Shown here: positions 19,228 through 28,052 of the stretch, in pieces
Layout: each line of letters starts with the position of its first letter
Numbering within the stretch: position 1 is the stretch's first letter
Source of the DNA: Methanoregula sp.
GTDB lineage: Archaea; Halobacteriota; Methanomicrobia; Methanomicrobiales; Methanospirillaceae
Assembly (NCBI GenBank): GCA_028679075.1
Contig: JAJRCF010000006.1
Location: 1-64,000, forward strand
Direction of reading: 5' to 3'
DNA: 64,000 nucleotides
Notes under the pieces: model-generated
Told to the model about the DNA's origin: nothing
Databases searched by the model: none
What the model saw: only the letters and a program-made list of their open reading frames with translations
Translations under genes and position numbers: made by a program

Positions 19228-19263
19228 TTCATTTTTTCGGAGAATCTCTTATGCTCTCTTAAA

Positions 19264-19290
19264 GGTCGAAGAACGCTGATGCGTTCTCCT
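19264..19290. repeat. Palindrome of the intergenic GAAGA family
   Basis: GAAGAACGC, then TGAT, then GCGTTCTCC: a short stem-loop with GAACGC/GCGTTC pairing, in the gap between the FTR gene and the next gene. It is the same type as those at 46.9 and 59.2 kb. Confidence 0.6.
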
Positions 19291-19351
19291 CCTGTCTCGG
19301 GTCTTCGATCCCCGGCATCCTTCAAATACTCTCCTGACCCAAATTAAGGGT

Positions 19352-19690
19352 ATGGCAGGAACCGTCAATGTCGAGATCGTTGGCCTGAAGACTTCGGAGT
19401 GCTCCCCCTTTCCCTGTGATGAGAACCGTACCTGCGGACTTGAAGGGTGCTACCATTCGGGAAAACTGGTCGATGCATTCAATGAACTCAAAAAAGTGCT
19501 CCAGGAGACCTATGGCAACCGGGTGGCTCTCAAACTGACTCTCGTTGATGATGGTGCCCCGGCACACATCAAGGCGATCATTGAGCGCGAATATCCCCCG
19601 ATTCCTATGGTCCTGGTCAACGGCAGGGTGACAAAGATCGGCCGGATCACGCTCGACCGGATAAAAAATGAGATTGGGAAGGAACTCTGA
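19352..19690 (+). CDS. Conserved hypothetical protein, probable thioredoxin fold
   Basis: A 112-residue protein with four cysteines in a short N-terminal stretch (C17, C22, C28, C33: SECSPFPCDENRTCGLEGC) and a C-terminal half resembling a thioredoxin-fold end (IPMVLVNGRVTKIGRI). The family is not recognised by name. The cysteine cluster could bind a metal or Fe-S cluster. AGGGT directly before the ATG serves as ribosome site. It follows the redox genes and has its own leader. Confidence 0.75.
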   Translation: MAGTVNVEIVGLKTSECSPFPCDENRTCGLEGCYHSGKLVDAFNELKKVLQETYGNRVALKLTLVDDGAPAHIKAIIEREYPPIPMVLVNGRVTKIGRITLDRIKNEIGKEL

Positions 19691-19859
19691 CCCGGCGTGT
19701 GTCCAGACGCGCATCTCTTAAAAAATCTGAAAATTTATCAGCATTTTTCCATCAGGGCAATATCCTCCGCTTTTTTCCGGTTTTGGGTTTGAATGAACCT
19801 GGATAACCAGTATAAAAATCGGAAAAAATACCTGGTTTCCGGCCTGATCGCCATCATAA

Positions 19860-19866
19860 TATATAA
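19860..19866 (+). promoter_or_regulatory. TATA box of the hydrogenase-like operon
   Basis: TATATAA within an A/T-rich block. The predicted transcript start near 19890 precedes the 35-codon ORF at 19913 and the whole operon to 27169. Confidence 0.6.
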
Positions 19867-19912
19867 GGGTAGAAAAATAACCGTGTTAAATTAACATCGG
19901 CCGATGATCTGA

Positions 19913-20020
19913 ATGGATACTACGAAAACAAATCCTGCTGCACGGGCCCTCCTCCCGATGTGGCCCGGCATCCGGGAAAAATATGATCAGTATATTCTGG
20001 AGCCGGGGAGTGTTCAATGA
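19913..20020 (+). CDS. Small ORF (35 aa) translationally coupled to the hydrogenase-like operon
   Basis: ATG 19913 opens a 35-codon frame ending in a TGA that overlaps the next gene's ATG (ATGA), exactly as the downstream genes overlap each other. The peptide is soluble and proline-rich, with a basic-acidic C-terminus (REKYDQYILEPGSVQ). It lies between a good TATA box and the first membrane gene. It could be a real small subunit or a leader peptide that couples translation. The ribosome site (GATGATCT) is weak and no family is known. Confidence 0.45.
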   Translation: MDTTKTNPAARALLPMWPGIREKYDQYILEPGSVQ

Positions 20021-21954
20021 TCGTGGAACTGTTCATCCTGTCGATACTGGTATTTGTCCTGGGTATCCTGGTCCCGCTTGTAACCGCTGCCCGGGACCAG
20101 CGGGTCTTCAGGACCGCTGCACTCGGGTGCACAATTATCGGATCCGTAATGCTGGGAGTCTTCTCACTGATAATTCTCCTCACCGGCCAGGTCTTTTCAT
20201 GGACGGTATTCCAGCCGTTCGCTGCGTTTTCCCTGAGTTTTTCTGTGGATCGCCTTGCCGCATTTTTTCTCCTTCTCATTGCTGCCGTATCCGGGTGTGT
20301 TGCCCTGTATGCCACCGAGTATATCGAACACCTTGATGGGGGCTCCCGGAGAAACCTGCTCTGCGGCTGCACCAATCTCTTCATCCTCTCGATGCTGCTC
20401 GTTGTCGTTTCGGCAAACACCGTCTCCTTCCTCTTCTTCTGGGAACTGATGGCCGGGAGTTCATTCCTCCTCGTTATGTATGAGTATACGGGACCCGATA
20501 CGAAAAAAGCCGGTATTTTTTATTTTGTCATGACCCAGTTCTCCACGCTCTTTGTCATGCTCGGCATCGTGCTCCTGTACGGACAGACCGGGTCATTCTC
20601 CCTCGCCCCGGCCGGCATCTCCTTCCTGTCAACCGCAGCGTTCCTCGCCCTCCTCACGGGATTCTCCATAAAAGCGGGGATTATCCCGTTCCACAAGTGG
20701 CTCCCGTATGCCCATCCCGCGAGCCCGTCCCCGATATCCGCGCTCATGTCAGCTGTGATGCTGAAGATCGCGGTCTACGGGCTCATCCGCTTCCTGCTGG
20801 ACGTATTCTCTCCTGAACTGTGGTGGGGTATCGTAATCCTCTTTTTAGGGACCGCATCGGCAGTGCTCGGGATCATCTACGCCCTCAAAGAGTATGATAT
20901 CAAGGCAATGCTCGCGTACAGCAGCATCGAGAATGTCGGTATCATCTTCACTGGTATCGGGCTGTATGTCATCTTTACCAGTTACCACATGCCCGGGCTT
21001 GCCTCCATCAGCCTTCTCGGGGCCCTCTTCCACTCCCTCAACCATGCGATGTTCAAGAGCCTCCTCTTCCTGACCGCGGGGTCCGTTGTCCATGCAACCC
21101 ATACCCGCGATATCGAGCAGATGGGAGGCCTCGTGCACCGGATGCCGTATACTTCGGCGCTGTTCTTTACCGGTGCCCTTGCCATTGCCGCTCTCCCGCC
21201 GCTCAACGGGTTTGCGAGCGAGATCCTGATCTTTATCTCGTTCTTCTCGTCTGTTGCCGTAGCGGACCCGCTCTTCAAGGTGCTGCTCTTCATCTGCCTT
21301 GCGTTGTTTGCCCTCACGAGCGCCCTCTCCGCGGCCTGTTTTGTCAAGGCATTCGGGTCCGTCTTCCTTGCCCTCCCGCGCTCGAAGGAGAGCGGAGAGG
21401 CACGGGAAGTCCCGTTCCGGATGCTGCTCGGGCCGGCTATCCTCGCTGCCGCATGTATCATCCTCGGCGTGTTTGCCGCCCAGATCTTCGTGCTGGTGGG
21501 ACTCTCCGTGCCGATGCCCGACATGTTCCTGGTCGGGCTCCTCCTCCTTGCGATGGCAGTCCTTGCGTATGCATTCCTGTTCTTTACCGCTTCCCGGGAT
21601 GTGCGGGTGGCCGGGACCTGGGGGTGCGGGACACCCTCGCAGCAGCCGGCAATGGAATATTCGGGCCACGGTTTCTCGGAACCGATCGACATCATCTTCT
21701 CCACAGTATACCGGACAAAGATGAAGAACGAGCGGAAATTCTTCGACCGGAAGAACTGTATCTTCGCGGAAGGGACTGCGGATATCAGCCTCATGAAGAT
21801 CTTCGAGGAATACCTCTACCTCCCCATTGCCCGTGTCTCGTACCAGACAGCGACGGTGGTCTCCCGGTTCCAGAGCGGGTGCCTTGACACGTACCTCCTC
21901 TATGTCTTCTGCACCGTGATTGCGATCATCATCTACCTCGGGTGGCTGGCATGA
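20017..21954 (+). CDS. Proton-translocating NuoL/HyfB-like membrane subunit (Ehr-type complex)
   Basis: A 645-residue antiporter-like subunit of the Mrp/NuoL/HycC class, with about 14-16 membrane segments. Residues used for proton transfer in this family are present: the glutamate in FFWELMAGSSF, lysines in SIKAGIIPFHKWLPYAHP and VMLKIAVYG, and a histidine/lysine block in HSLNHAMFKSLLFL. A C-terminal extension with a soluble stretch (about 535-615) and a last helix is typical of HyfB/HycC. It is first of six complex genes. GGGGAGTG precedes the ATG. Its partners' redox sites are lost (see the large and small subunits). Confidence 0.9.
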   Translation: MIVELFILSILVFVLGILVPLVTAARDQRVFRTAALGCTIIGSVMLGVFSLIILLTGQVFSWTVFQPFAAFSLSFSVDRLAAFFLLLIAAVSGCVALYATEYIEHLDGGSRRNLLCGCTNLFILSMLLVVVSANTVSFLFFWELMAGSSFLLVMYEYTGPDTKKAGIFYFVMTQFSTLFVMLGIVLLYGQTGSFSLAPAGISFLSTAAFLALLTGFSIKAGIIPFHKWLPYAHPASPSPISALMSAVMLKIAVYGLIRFLLDVFSPELWWGIVILFLGTASAVLGIIYALKEYDIKAMLAYSSIENVGIIFTGIGLYVIFTSYHMPGLASISLLGALFHSLNHAMFKSLLFLTAGSVVHATHTRDIEQMGGLVHRMPYTSALFFTGALAIAALPPLNGFASEILIFISFFSSVAVADPLFKVLLFICLALFALTSALSAACFVKAFGSVFLALPRSKESGEAREVPFRMLLGPAILAAACIILGVFAAQIFVLVGLSVPMPDMFLVGLLLLAMAVLAYAFLFFTASRDVRVAGTWGCGTPSQQPAMEYSGHGFSEPIDIIFSTVYRTKMKNERKFFDRKNCIFAEGTADISLMKIFEEYLYLPIARVSYQTATVVSRFQSGCLDTYLLYVFCTVIAIIIYLGWLA

Positions 21955-22892
21955 GCCTCTCCTTTATCCTCTATCTCATCATCAACACGTGTGCCGTACT
22001 TGCCATTGCTCCGTTGTTCGTCAGTATCATAAAGAAAGTGAAGGCATGGACCCAGGGAAGGCGCGGGCCGTCTGTGTTCCAGACGTATTTCAACCTCGCA
22101 AAACTCTTGAAAAAGGAAGTGATCTACTCGTCTCACTCGTCGTGGATCATGCGTGTCACGCCGCTCGTGAATATCGCGGCGATCCTTGTTGCAGCACTCT
22201 TTGTCCCGCTGGTCTTCGTGCCTGAGCCGGTTGGCGGGATCGGGAATATCATTCTCCTGCTCTACCTCCTTGCGCTTGCAAAGTTCTTCATGGCCCTTGC
22301 CGGCCTCGATGCCGGCAGTTCGTTTGGCGGCATGGGCAGTTCGCGGGAGATGAGCATCTCGGCGATCATCGAACCCACCACCATCATCGTCTTTGCCGCA
22401 CTCGTCTTTGTCTTCAGGACCCTGAATGTCTTTGAGATGTTCATTGCTTCCGCAGCAACGGGAACTCCTGCCACCCCGACCCTGATCCTGCTTGCCATCT
22501 CCCTTTTCATCATCCTGATCGTTGAGACGTCCCGTATCCCGGTCGACAACCCGGAGACGCACCTGGAACTGACCATGATCCACGAAGGGATGGTTCTCGA
22601 GCAGTCCGGCTCCAACCTTGCCCTCATGGAACTGTCATCAGCGGTCAAGCTGACGCTCCTTATGGCGCTCATCATCAACCTCATCGTCCCGTTCGGGCTT
22701 GCCACGACCCTGACCCTTGGCACGATCGTCGTGGCAGCGGTCCTGTTTGCCCTGAAAGGGACAATCCTCGCCGGGATCATCGGGCTCTTCGAGTCCTCGA
22801 TGTCCAAGATGCGGTTCTTCCGCCTCCCGAGCCTCTTTGCCATGGCGTTCTTCTTCTCCACGCTCATCATCATCATCGAGGTGTTCGCATGA
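21951..22892 (+). CDS. HyfC/EchB/NuoH-like membrane subunit
   Basis: A 313-residue membrane protein homologous to complex I subunit NuoH and HycD/HyfC, which anchors the soluble arm to the membrane. The conserved cytoplasmic loop ETSRIPVDNPETHLELTMIHE is intact, with about eight hydrophobic segments. The start at 21951 overlaps the previous stop (ATGA); an in-frame ATG three codons upstream is less likely. The loop that links quinone or redox chemistry to proton movement in relatives is well preserved, in contrast to the degenerate cofactor sites of the soluble subunits. Confidence 0.9.
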   Translation: MSLSFILYLIINTCAVLAIAPLFVSIIKKVKAWTQGRRGPSVFQTYFNLAKLLKKEVIYSSHSSWIMRVTPLVNIAAILVAALFVPLVFVPEPVGGIGNIILLLYLLALAKFFMALAGLDAGSSFGGMGSSREMSISAIIEPTTIIVFAALVFVFRTLNVFEMFIASAATGTPATPTLILLAISLFIILIVETSRIPVDNPETHLELTMIHEGMVLEQSGSNLALMELSSAVKLTLLMALIINLIVPFGLATTLTLGTIVVAAVLFALKGTILAGIIGLFESSMSKMRFFRLPSLFAMAFFFSTLIIIIEVFA

Positions 22893-23581
22893 TTGATCCC
22901 GCATTCATCCAGGATGTCATACGGGTCCTCTTCGCCGTTGTCATCGTCACCGCCGCATACATCATATCCACCCGCAACATGATCTCGCTGGTGTCCGTCT
23001 ATGCCCTCCAGTCGCTGACCCTGGTATTCATGGCGCTTGCCCTGTATTCTCTTGAAGGCACCACGGTTCTCCTTGCCATCGCGTGCATCACCTTTGCGAG
23101 CAAGGTGCTGGTCATCCCTTACTTCATCGCGACGATCCAGGAACGGATCCGGATCAAGCGCGATATCGAGTTCCATTTCCTGAGCCCCACCACCTCGCTC
23201 CTCCTCTCCATGGCCCTGATGCTCTTCATTTACATTGCCCTTGCACACATCATGGAGGGTACCCCGGGGCGGGAGAGCCTCTTCTTCTTCGGGGCCGTTA
23301 TCGGGATCTCCCTGATGCTCATGGGCATGATGGTCACGTTCTCGCGGAAACGTGCGATCACCAAAGTCCTCGGGTACCTTACCATGGAGAACGGCGTCCT
23401 GCTCTTCGGCATGTTTGTCACAAAACTCCCGTTCATCATCGAGTTTTTGATCATCATCGACCTGATCATCCTCGTCATGCTGACCACCATCCTCACGGTA
23501 GGCCTCGACTCGACCCTGGAAGACTACCACAACCGCCTCCACCGCTTCCACCTGGTTGAAGATACGGAGGAGGGACCATGA
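22889..23581 (+). CDS. HyfE-like membrane subunit
   Basis: A 230-residue membrane protein matching the hydrogenase-4 component E family (NuoK-like core with extra helices). The acidic membrane residue in YLTMENGVLLFG and the C-terminal tail DLIILVMLTTILTVGLDS fit the family. About six to seven hydrophobic segments are visible. It overlaps both neighbours by four bases (ATGA). It is thought to form part of the proton path between the NuoL-type and NuoH-type subunits. Confidence 0.88.
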   Translation: MIDPAFIQDVIRVLFAVVIVTAAYIISTRNMISLVSVYALQSLTLVFMALALYSLEGTTVLLAIACITFASKVLVIPYFIATIQERIRIKRDIEFHFLSPTTSLLLSMALMLFIYIALAHIMEGTPGRESLFFFGAVIGISLMLMGMMVTFSRKRAITKVLGYLTMENGVLLFGMFVTKLPFIIEFLIIIDLIILVMLTTILTVGLDSTLEDYHNRLHRFHLVEDTEEGP

Positions 23582-25059
23582 TCCTGCTCGCCATCATCCT
23601 CATCGCGGCAGCATCGCTCGCACTCATTGCCGTAAGCCGGACAAACCGCCAGATGAACACGGTCTGCATTGCCGAGGCGGCTCTCTTCCTCTCCATTGCG
23701 GTCTGGCTCCTCCTGTCCGGGCAGGTCCCGATATCGTCCTTCGTGATCGGGAGCCAGTATTTCTTTATCGACCATCTTGGCCTCTTTGAAGTGCTCATAT
23801 CAGCGATCATCTTCCTGCTTGCTGCCATCTATGCCCGGGGATACGTGGAAGGGCTGATCGAGACCCATGAACTCGGGAAAGGGAGCCTCAAGCTCTTCTA
23901 CGGGGCCTGGGCCTTCCTCCTCACCGTGATCCTCCTCGCGTTCTTCTCGGACAACCTCGCCCTCTTCTGGATCTTTGCCGAGCTCACGACCATCGTCTCG
24001 GCGATGCTCGTCGCCATTCTCTATGCACGCGACAACATCGATGCCGCGATCAAGTACATCTTCATCGCGTCGGTCTCGATGCTCTTCTCGTTTGTCGGCC
24101 TGGTATTCCTGTTCGAGATCTCCCGGTCTGTTTCCGGTGAAGGGACCCTGAACTGGACGGTCCTCGTGCAGCAGGCGCATCTCTTCCCCACGGGCATGAT
24201 GATCGCGGCCTTTGCGCTCGTCTTCATCGGGTTTGCCGCAAAGTCCGGCATATTCCCCTTCCATACCTGGCTGCCGGAAGCGCATGCACGGGCACCGTCC
24301 GCCGTCAGCGCAATACTCTCCGGCGTCCTCTTAAACGTGGGCATCTACGGCATTATCCGCGTCTTTGCAATCGTGCACCAGACCCCGGCGGTCACTACCC
24401 TTTCACCCCTGCTCCTGGTCTTCGGCCTGCTCACGGTCGGCATTGCCGCACTCTCCATGCTCCCGCAGAAGAACCTGAAGAAACTGATCGCGTTCTCCAG
24501 CGTCGAGAACATGGGCATCCTCTTAATCGGCCTTGCCATCGCGACCCCCCTCGCCATCTTCTGGGTGCTCTTCCACATCATGGCCCATGCCTTCACCAAG
24601 GCATCGTTGTTCTTCTCGGCCGGGATCCTCCACCGCCAGTACCACAGCACGCTCTCAGCCGATGCTGTGGATGACATACGGGATGTGTTCCGGCTCCAGC
24701 CACTCGCGGCATGGGGGGTCATCCTTGGCGGCCTTGCGATCATCGGCATGCCGCTCTTCCCGATCTTCTTCTCGAAACTGTTCATTCTCATGCAGCTGGG
24801 GGCCGTCTCTCTCCCTGCCCTCATCATCCTGCTCTTCCTGCTGTTTATCACGGCAGTCTCCCTTGGTTACTACGTGATCAGTACATTCACGCAGGTATCC
24901 CGGCCGGAAACCCGGGATGATATCGTGGCCTATGATACGCCACTCGGCATGAAAGTGCCTGTCATAATCCTCCTCATCCTCATGGTTTTCCTGGGGACCG
25001 TTTTTACCACAGGGGAGATCACGTTCCTCGACCGGATTGTTGCGGAGCTGATGTTCTGA
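23578..25059 (+). CDS. HyfF/NuoN-like proton-translocating subunit
   Basis: A second antiporter-like subunit, 493 residues and about 14 membrane segments. The channel motifs are intact: FWIFAELTTIVSAMLVAILY (glutamate in mid-membrane), FAAKSGIFPFHTWLPEAHARAPS (lysine) and ILFHIMAHAFTKASLFF-type histidine/lysine block (here VLFHIMAHAFTKASL). Together with the gene at 20017 the complex has two complete proton-pump modules. The start overlaps the hyfE-like stop (ATGA) and the stop overlaps the next ATG (TGATG). Confidence 0.9.
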   Translation: MILLAIILIAAASLALIAVSRTNRQMNTVCIAEAALFLSIAVWLLLSGQVPISSFVIGSQYFFIDHLGLFEVLISAIIFLLAAIYARGYVEGLIETHELGKGSLKLFYGAWAFLLTVILLAFFSDNLALFWIFAELTTIVSAMLVAILYARDNIDAAIKYIFIASVSMLFSFVGLVFLFEISRSVSGEGTLNWTVLVQQAHLFPTGMMIAAFALVFIGFAAKSGIFPFHTWLPEAHARAPSAVSAILSGVLLNVGIYGIIRVFAIVHQTPAVTTLSPLLLVFGLLTVGIAALSMLPQKNLKKLIAFSSVENMGILLIGLAIATPLAIFWVLFHIMAHAFTKASLFFSAGILHRQYHSTLSADAVDDIRDVFRLQPLAAWGVILGGLAIIGMPLFPIFFSKLFILMQLGAVSLPALIILLFLLFITAVSLGYYVISTFTQVSRPETRDDIVAYDTPLGMKVPVIILLILMVFLGTVFTTGEITFLDRIVAELMF

Positions 25060-26639
25060 TGGCAACTGATGACCGTTCCGGGATAACGGCAGTACAGGGC
25101 CTTGTCGGACCGGAGATTGCCGCATCGCGGATCACTCCCGGCTGCAATGGCGAATACTACCTGCATGTCGGCGAGACCGAGTTCGGGCCGCTGGTGACCA
25201 GCCTTGCCCTGCACAAGTGTGCCCTCATCGGCCTTTTCTGCACGGAGGGCTTCGTTTCCGCATCGCGTTTCTCACTCCTGTATGTCTTTGAGTACAAGGC
25301 AACGGTGCTCATCCTCGTGCGGAATACTGGCGGAGTGGCTACATCGGTTGCCCGCCTGCTCCCCTCTGCTTCGTGGTTCGAACGGGAATGCCGGGACGGG
25401 TTCGGCATTGAATTCGACGGCGCGTTCGATGAACGGCGACTCTTCCTCCACGAGACCTATCCCGAAGGTTTCCACCCGCTCCTAAAATCCGTCCGGAACG
25501 AACCGGTAGCGACGCGTTCGGCCGTCGATCCGGCTGAAGAGTACCCGTTCCGTAAAGTGACGGGTGTCGGGATCTACCAGGTCCCGGTTGGCCCGGTCCA
25601 TGCCGGTATCATCGAACCGGGACACTTCCGGTTCAGCGTGATCGGCGAGAAGATCTTCAACCTCGAGATCCGGATGTTCTACAAGCACCGTGGGATCGAG
25701 AAACTTGCTGAAGGGAAACGCCCGCAGGAGGTTGTACGCATTGCCGAGGCAGTCAGCGGCGACGAGACGGTTGCCAATGCCACGGCATATTGTTGTGCCG
25801 TCGAGAAATGCACGGGTACGGCCGTCCCCGACCGGGCATGGTACCTCCGGACGATCCTGCTGGAACTGGAGAGGATCGGATCCCATCTCGGCGACCAGGC
25901 CGGCATGCTCATCGACATCGCCTTCCCGCTGGGTGCCAACCAGTTTGCGGTCATCAGGGAGGATGTTTTCCGTATGAATGCTCTCCTGACCGGGTCACGG
26001 TTCATGCGGGGAATGGTCGAAATCGGGGGGCTCTCGAAAGATATCAGGAAGGAGCAGCTGGAGGAGCTCGGCACGTTTGTCCGGCAGGCACGGAAACGGT
26101 ACCGCGTCGGCCTGAAGATCGTCCTCTCGACATCGTCCGTCCTTGACCGGTTCGCCCCAACGGGGATCATCAAAAAATCCCTCCTGCGCCCCCTCAACAT
26201 CACCGGGCCCGCGGCGCGAGCATCCGGCGGGAGGGTGGACGTGCGGGTCAACCACCCGTACGGCGTCTACGACCGCTGCGTGCCGGCTCCAAAGCCGCTC
26301 CATGACGGGGACGTGCTCTCCCGGTTCACGGTGAAGGCATCGGAGATCCTGGACTCGCTTGACATGATCGAACGGCTGCTGGCAGCGATGCCCGATGGAA
26401 CCGTTAAGACCGAACCAGAGGTTAAGGACGGGTATGCCCTTGCCCTCGTGGAATCGGCGCGGGGAGAGAACCTCTGCTGGGTCTGGATCCGGAATGGTGT
26501 TGTCGAACGGTACAAGGTCCGGACCGCATCGTTCTGCAACTGGCAGGCAATAGAACACGCGCTCCAGGGTGAGATCGTCCCGGACTTCCCGCTCATCAAC
26601 AAGAGCCTGAACCTGTCCTACGCGGGGACGGACCTGTGA
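25059..26639 (+). CDS. Large subunit of group-4-hydrogenase-like complex lacking NiFe ligands
   Basis: A 526-residue HyfG/HycE-type fusion. Residues 1-165 are NuoC-like (ECRDGFGIEFDG, HETYPEGFHPLLK). The rest is NuoD/hydrogenase-large-like (FYKHRGIEKL, ELERIGSHLGD). In true hydrogenases the N-terminal motif is R-x-C-G-x-C-x3-H; here it reads AVSGDETVAN, with Ser233, Glu236 and Asn240 in those places. The C-terminal Cys-x2-Cys is Ser520-Tyr-Ala-Gly523 (LNLSYAGTDL). All four nickel cysteines are gone, so it cannot be a NiFe hydrogenase. Loss of NiFe ligands is described for energy-converting-hydrogenase-related (Ehr) complexes. Confidence 0.92.
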   Translation: MATDDRSGITAVQGLVGPEIAASRITPGCNGEYYLHVGETEFGPLVTSLALHKCALIGLFCTEGFVSASRFSLLYVFEYKATVLILVRNTGGVATSVARLLPSASWFERECRDGFGIEFDGAFDERRLFLHETYPEGFHPLLKSVRNEPVATRSAVDPAEEYPFRKVTGVGIYQVPVGPVHAGIIEPGHFRFSVIGEKIFNLEIRMFYKHRGIEKLAEGKRPQEVVRIAEAVSGDETVANATAYCCAVEKCTGTAVPDRAWYLRTILLELERIGSHLGDQAGMLIDIAFPLGANQFAVIREDVFRMNALLTGSRFMRGMVEIGGLSKDIRKEQLEELGTFVRQARKRYRVGLKIVLSTSSVLDRFAPTGIIKKSLLRPLNITGPAARASGGRVDVRVNHPYGVYDRCVPAPKPLHDGDVLSRFTVKASEILDSLDMIERLLAAMPDGTVKTEPEVKDGYALALVESARGENLCWVWIRNGVVERYKVRTASFCNWQAIEHALQGEIVPDFPLINKSLNLSYAGTDL

Positions 26640-26650
26640 GGTGAAACGAG

Positions 26651-27169
26651 ATGGTAAACGCATTATCCTGCCTGTTAAAAGGGAAAGTGACGGAAGACCC
26701 GCTCATACGCGATGATGAGATCGAGCGGATCGGCCGGGATATCCGGCGCGAGATCGATACGGTGTTCGGCAGGAGCCTCGCGATCCGCGAGCTCGACACC
26801 GGTAGCGACAACGCAACGGAGATCGAGATTAACAACCTCAGCAACCCGTATTACGATGTCGAACGGTTTGGCATCACGTTCGTTGCCTCGCCCCGGCATG
26901 CGGACGTGCTGATCGTTACCGGCGCAGTGACGCACAACATGGCGGGCGCTGCGCGGAAGACGTATGAGGCAATGCCGTCGCCGAAATTCGTGGTTGCGGT
27001 CGGGGATGATGCCTGCGACGGCGGGATCTACAACGGGACCTATGCGGTGCTCGGCGGCGCTGATAAGATCTTCCCGGTTGACCTGAAGATCCCGGGCAAC
27101 CCGCCGACGCCCAAAGATATTCTCACCGGTCTGCTGGCGCTGATGAACCAGGCCAAAAAGACCCGGTGA
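26651..27169 (+). CDS. NuoB/HyfI-like small subunit lacking Fe-S ligands
   Basis: A 172-residue homologue of the subunit that holds the proximal 4Fe-4S cluster. The fold sequence is well kept (NPYYDVERFGITFVASPRHAD, then ADKIFPVDLKIPG). The four cluster cysteines are all replaced: C-x2-C is Asp53-Asn-Ala-Thr56 (GSDNATEIEI), the GDC cysteine is Asp120 (AVGDDACDGG), and the PGCPP cysteine is Asn150 (IPGNPP). The remaining Cys122 is not a ligand in relatives. GAGGTGA over the previous stop is the ribosome site. It is the last gene of the operon. No ferredoxin-like subunit follows. Confidence 0.92.
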   Translation: MVNALSCLLKGKVTEDPLIRDDEIERIGRDIRREIDTVFGRSLAIRELDTGSDNATEIEINNLSNPYYDVERFGITFVASPRHADVLIVTGAVTHNMAGAARKTYEAMPSPKFVVAVGDDACDGGIYNGTYAVLGGADKIFPVDLKIPGNPPTPKDILTGLLALMNQAKKTR

Positions 27170-27243
27170 ACACCGCTCTTTTAAAGGCGCCCGCATTCGG
27201 GACGGGGACAATTTATACTCCGGCAGGATAACCGGTATCCAGC

Positions 27244-28023
27244 ATGAGATCGGTACGGAAATGGGGACACGGGCCGTATCCCGTGGTCGTCCTTCACGGT
27301 GGTCCCGGGGCTCCCGGCGAGGTAGCGCCGGTTGCCCGTGAACTATCATCAATGAATGGTGTGCTTGAACCGTTCCAGACCGCGACGACCCTCGATGGCC
27401 AGGTGCAGGAACTCCACTCGGTACTGTCAGAGAACGGCCCGGAGCCGGTAACCCTCATCGGCTTCTCGTGGGGCGCATTCCTCGCGTGGATATTTACCGC
27501 CCGTTACCCGGCGCTGGTCAGGAAACTGATCCTTGTCAGCAGCCCGCCCTTTGAGGAACAATACGCTGCCAGGATCACCCAGACCCGGATGACCCGGCTC
27601 AATAAGAAAGGCCAGGTCGAGGTCCAGGCACTGCTGGCAAAACTCGCGGACCCTGATATTCCTCATAAGAATGATCTCCTTGCGAAGCTTGGTACCCTGC
27701 TTGCCCGTGCAGATGCCTATGACCCGGCGAATGTGCCGGACGAGGGTTTCCACTGCCAGTATGATGTCTTCCGGGAGGTCTGGGACGAGGCAAGTGAGCT
27801 GCGGGAGAAACAGATCCTCCTCCAGATGGCAAAGATGATCACCTGCCCGGTTGTTGCCATCCACGGTGACTGGGACCCCCACCCGGCCGAAGGCGTGAAT
27901 GCCCCGCTCGCAAAGGTGCTTCCGGATTTCCGGTTCGTGCTTTTAGAAAAGTGCGGCCACCGCCCTTGGATCGAACGGACGGCCTCAGAGAATTTCTACA
28001 AGGCCCTTGTCGGCGCGATCTGA
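27244..28023 (+). CDS. Alpha/beta hydrolase
   Basis: A 259-residue alpha/beta-hydrolase fold enzyme. The oxyanion segment VVLHGGPGAPG, the nucleophile elbow GFSWG (Ser), the acid in HGDWDPHP and the histidine in KCGHRPW form a complete triad. Proline iminopeptidase-like and lactonase-like members share the HGGPG motif. The substrate cannot be told from sequence. It has its own promoter region 75 bp after the hydrogenase-like operon and converges on the Mut7-C gene. Confidence 0.88.
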   Translation: MRSVRKWGHGPYPVVVLHGGPGAPGEVAPVARELSSMNGVLEPFQTATTLDGQVQELHSVLSENGPEPVTLIGFSWGAFLAWIFTARYPALVRKLILVSSPPFEEQYAARITQTRMTRLNKKGQVEVQALLAKLADPDIPHKNDLLAKLGTLLARADAYDPANVPDEGFHCQYDVFREVWDEASELREKQILLQMAKMITCPVVAIHGDWDPHPAEGVNAPLAKVLPDFRFVLLEKCGHRPWIERTASENFYKALVGAI

Positions 28024-28052
28024 ATTACTGCCCTGCGTGTGACCAGACACTC

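Noticed and set aside
25059..27169. Calling the operon a functional Ech/Hyf NiFe hydrogenase
   Set aside because: All nickel and proximal-cluster cysteines are replaced, so hydrogenase activity is not supported.
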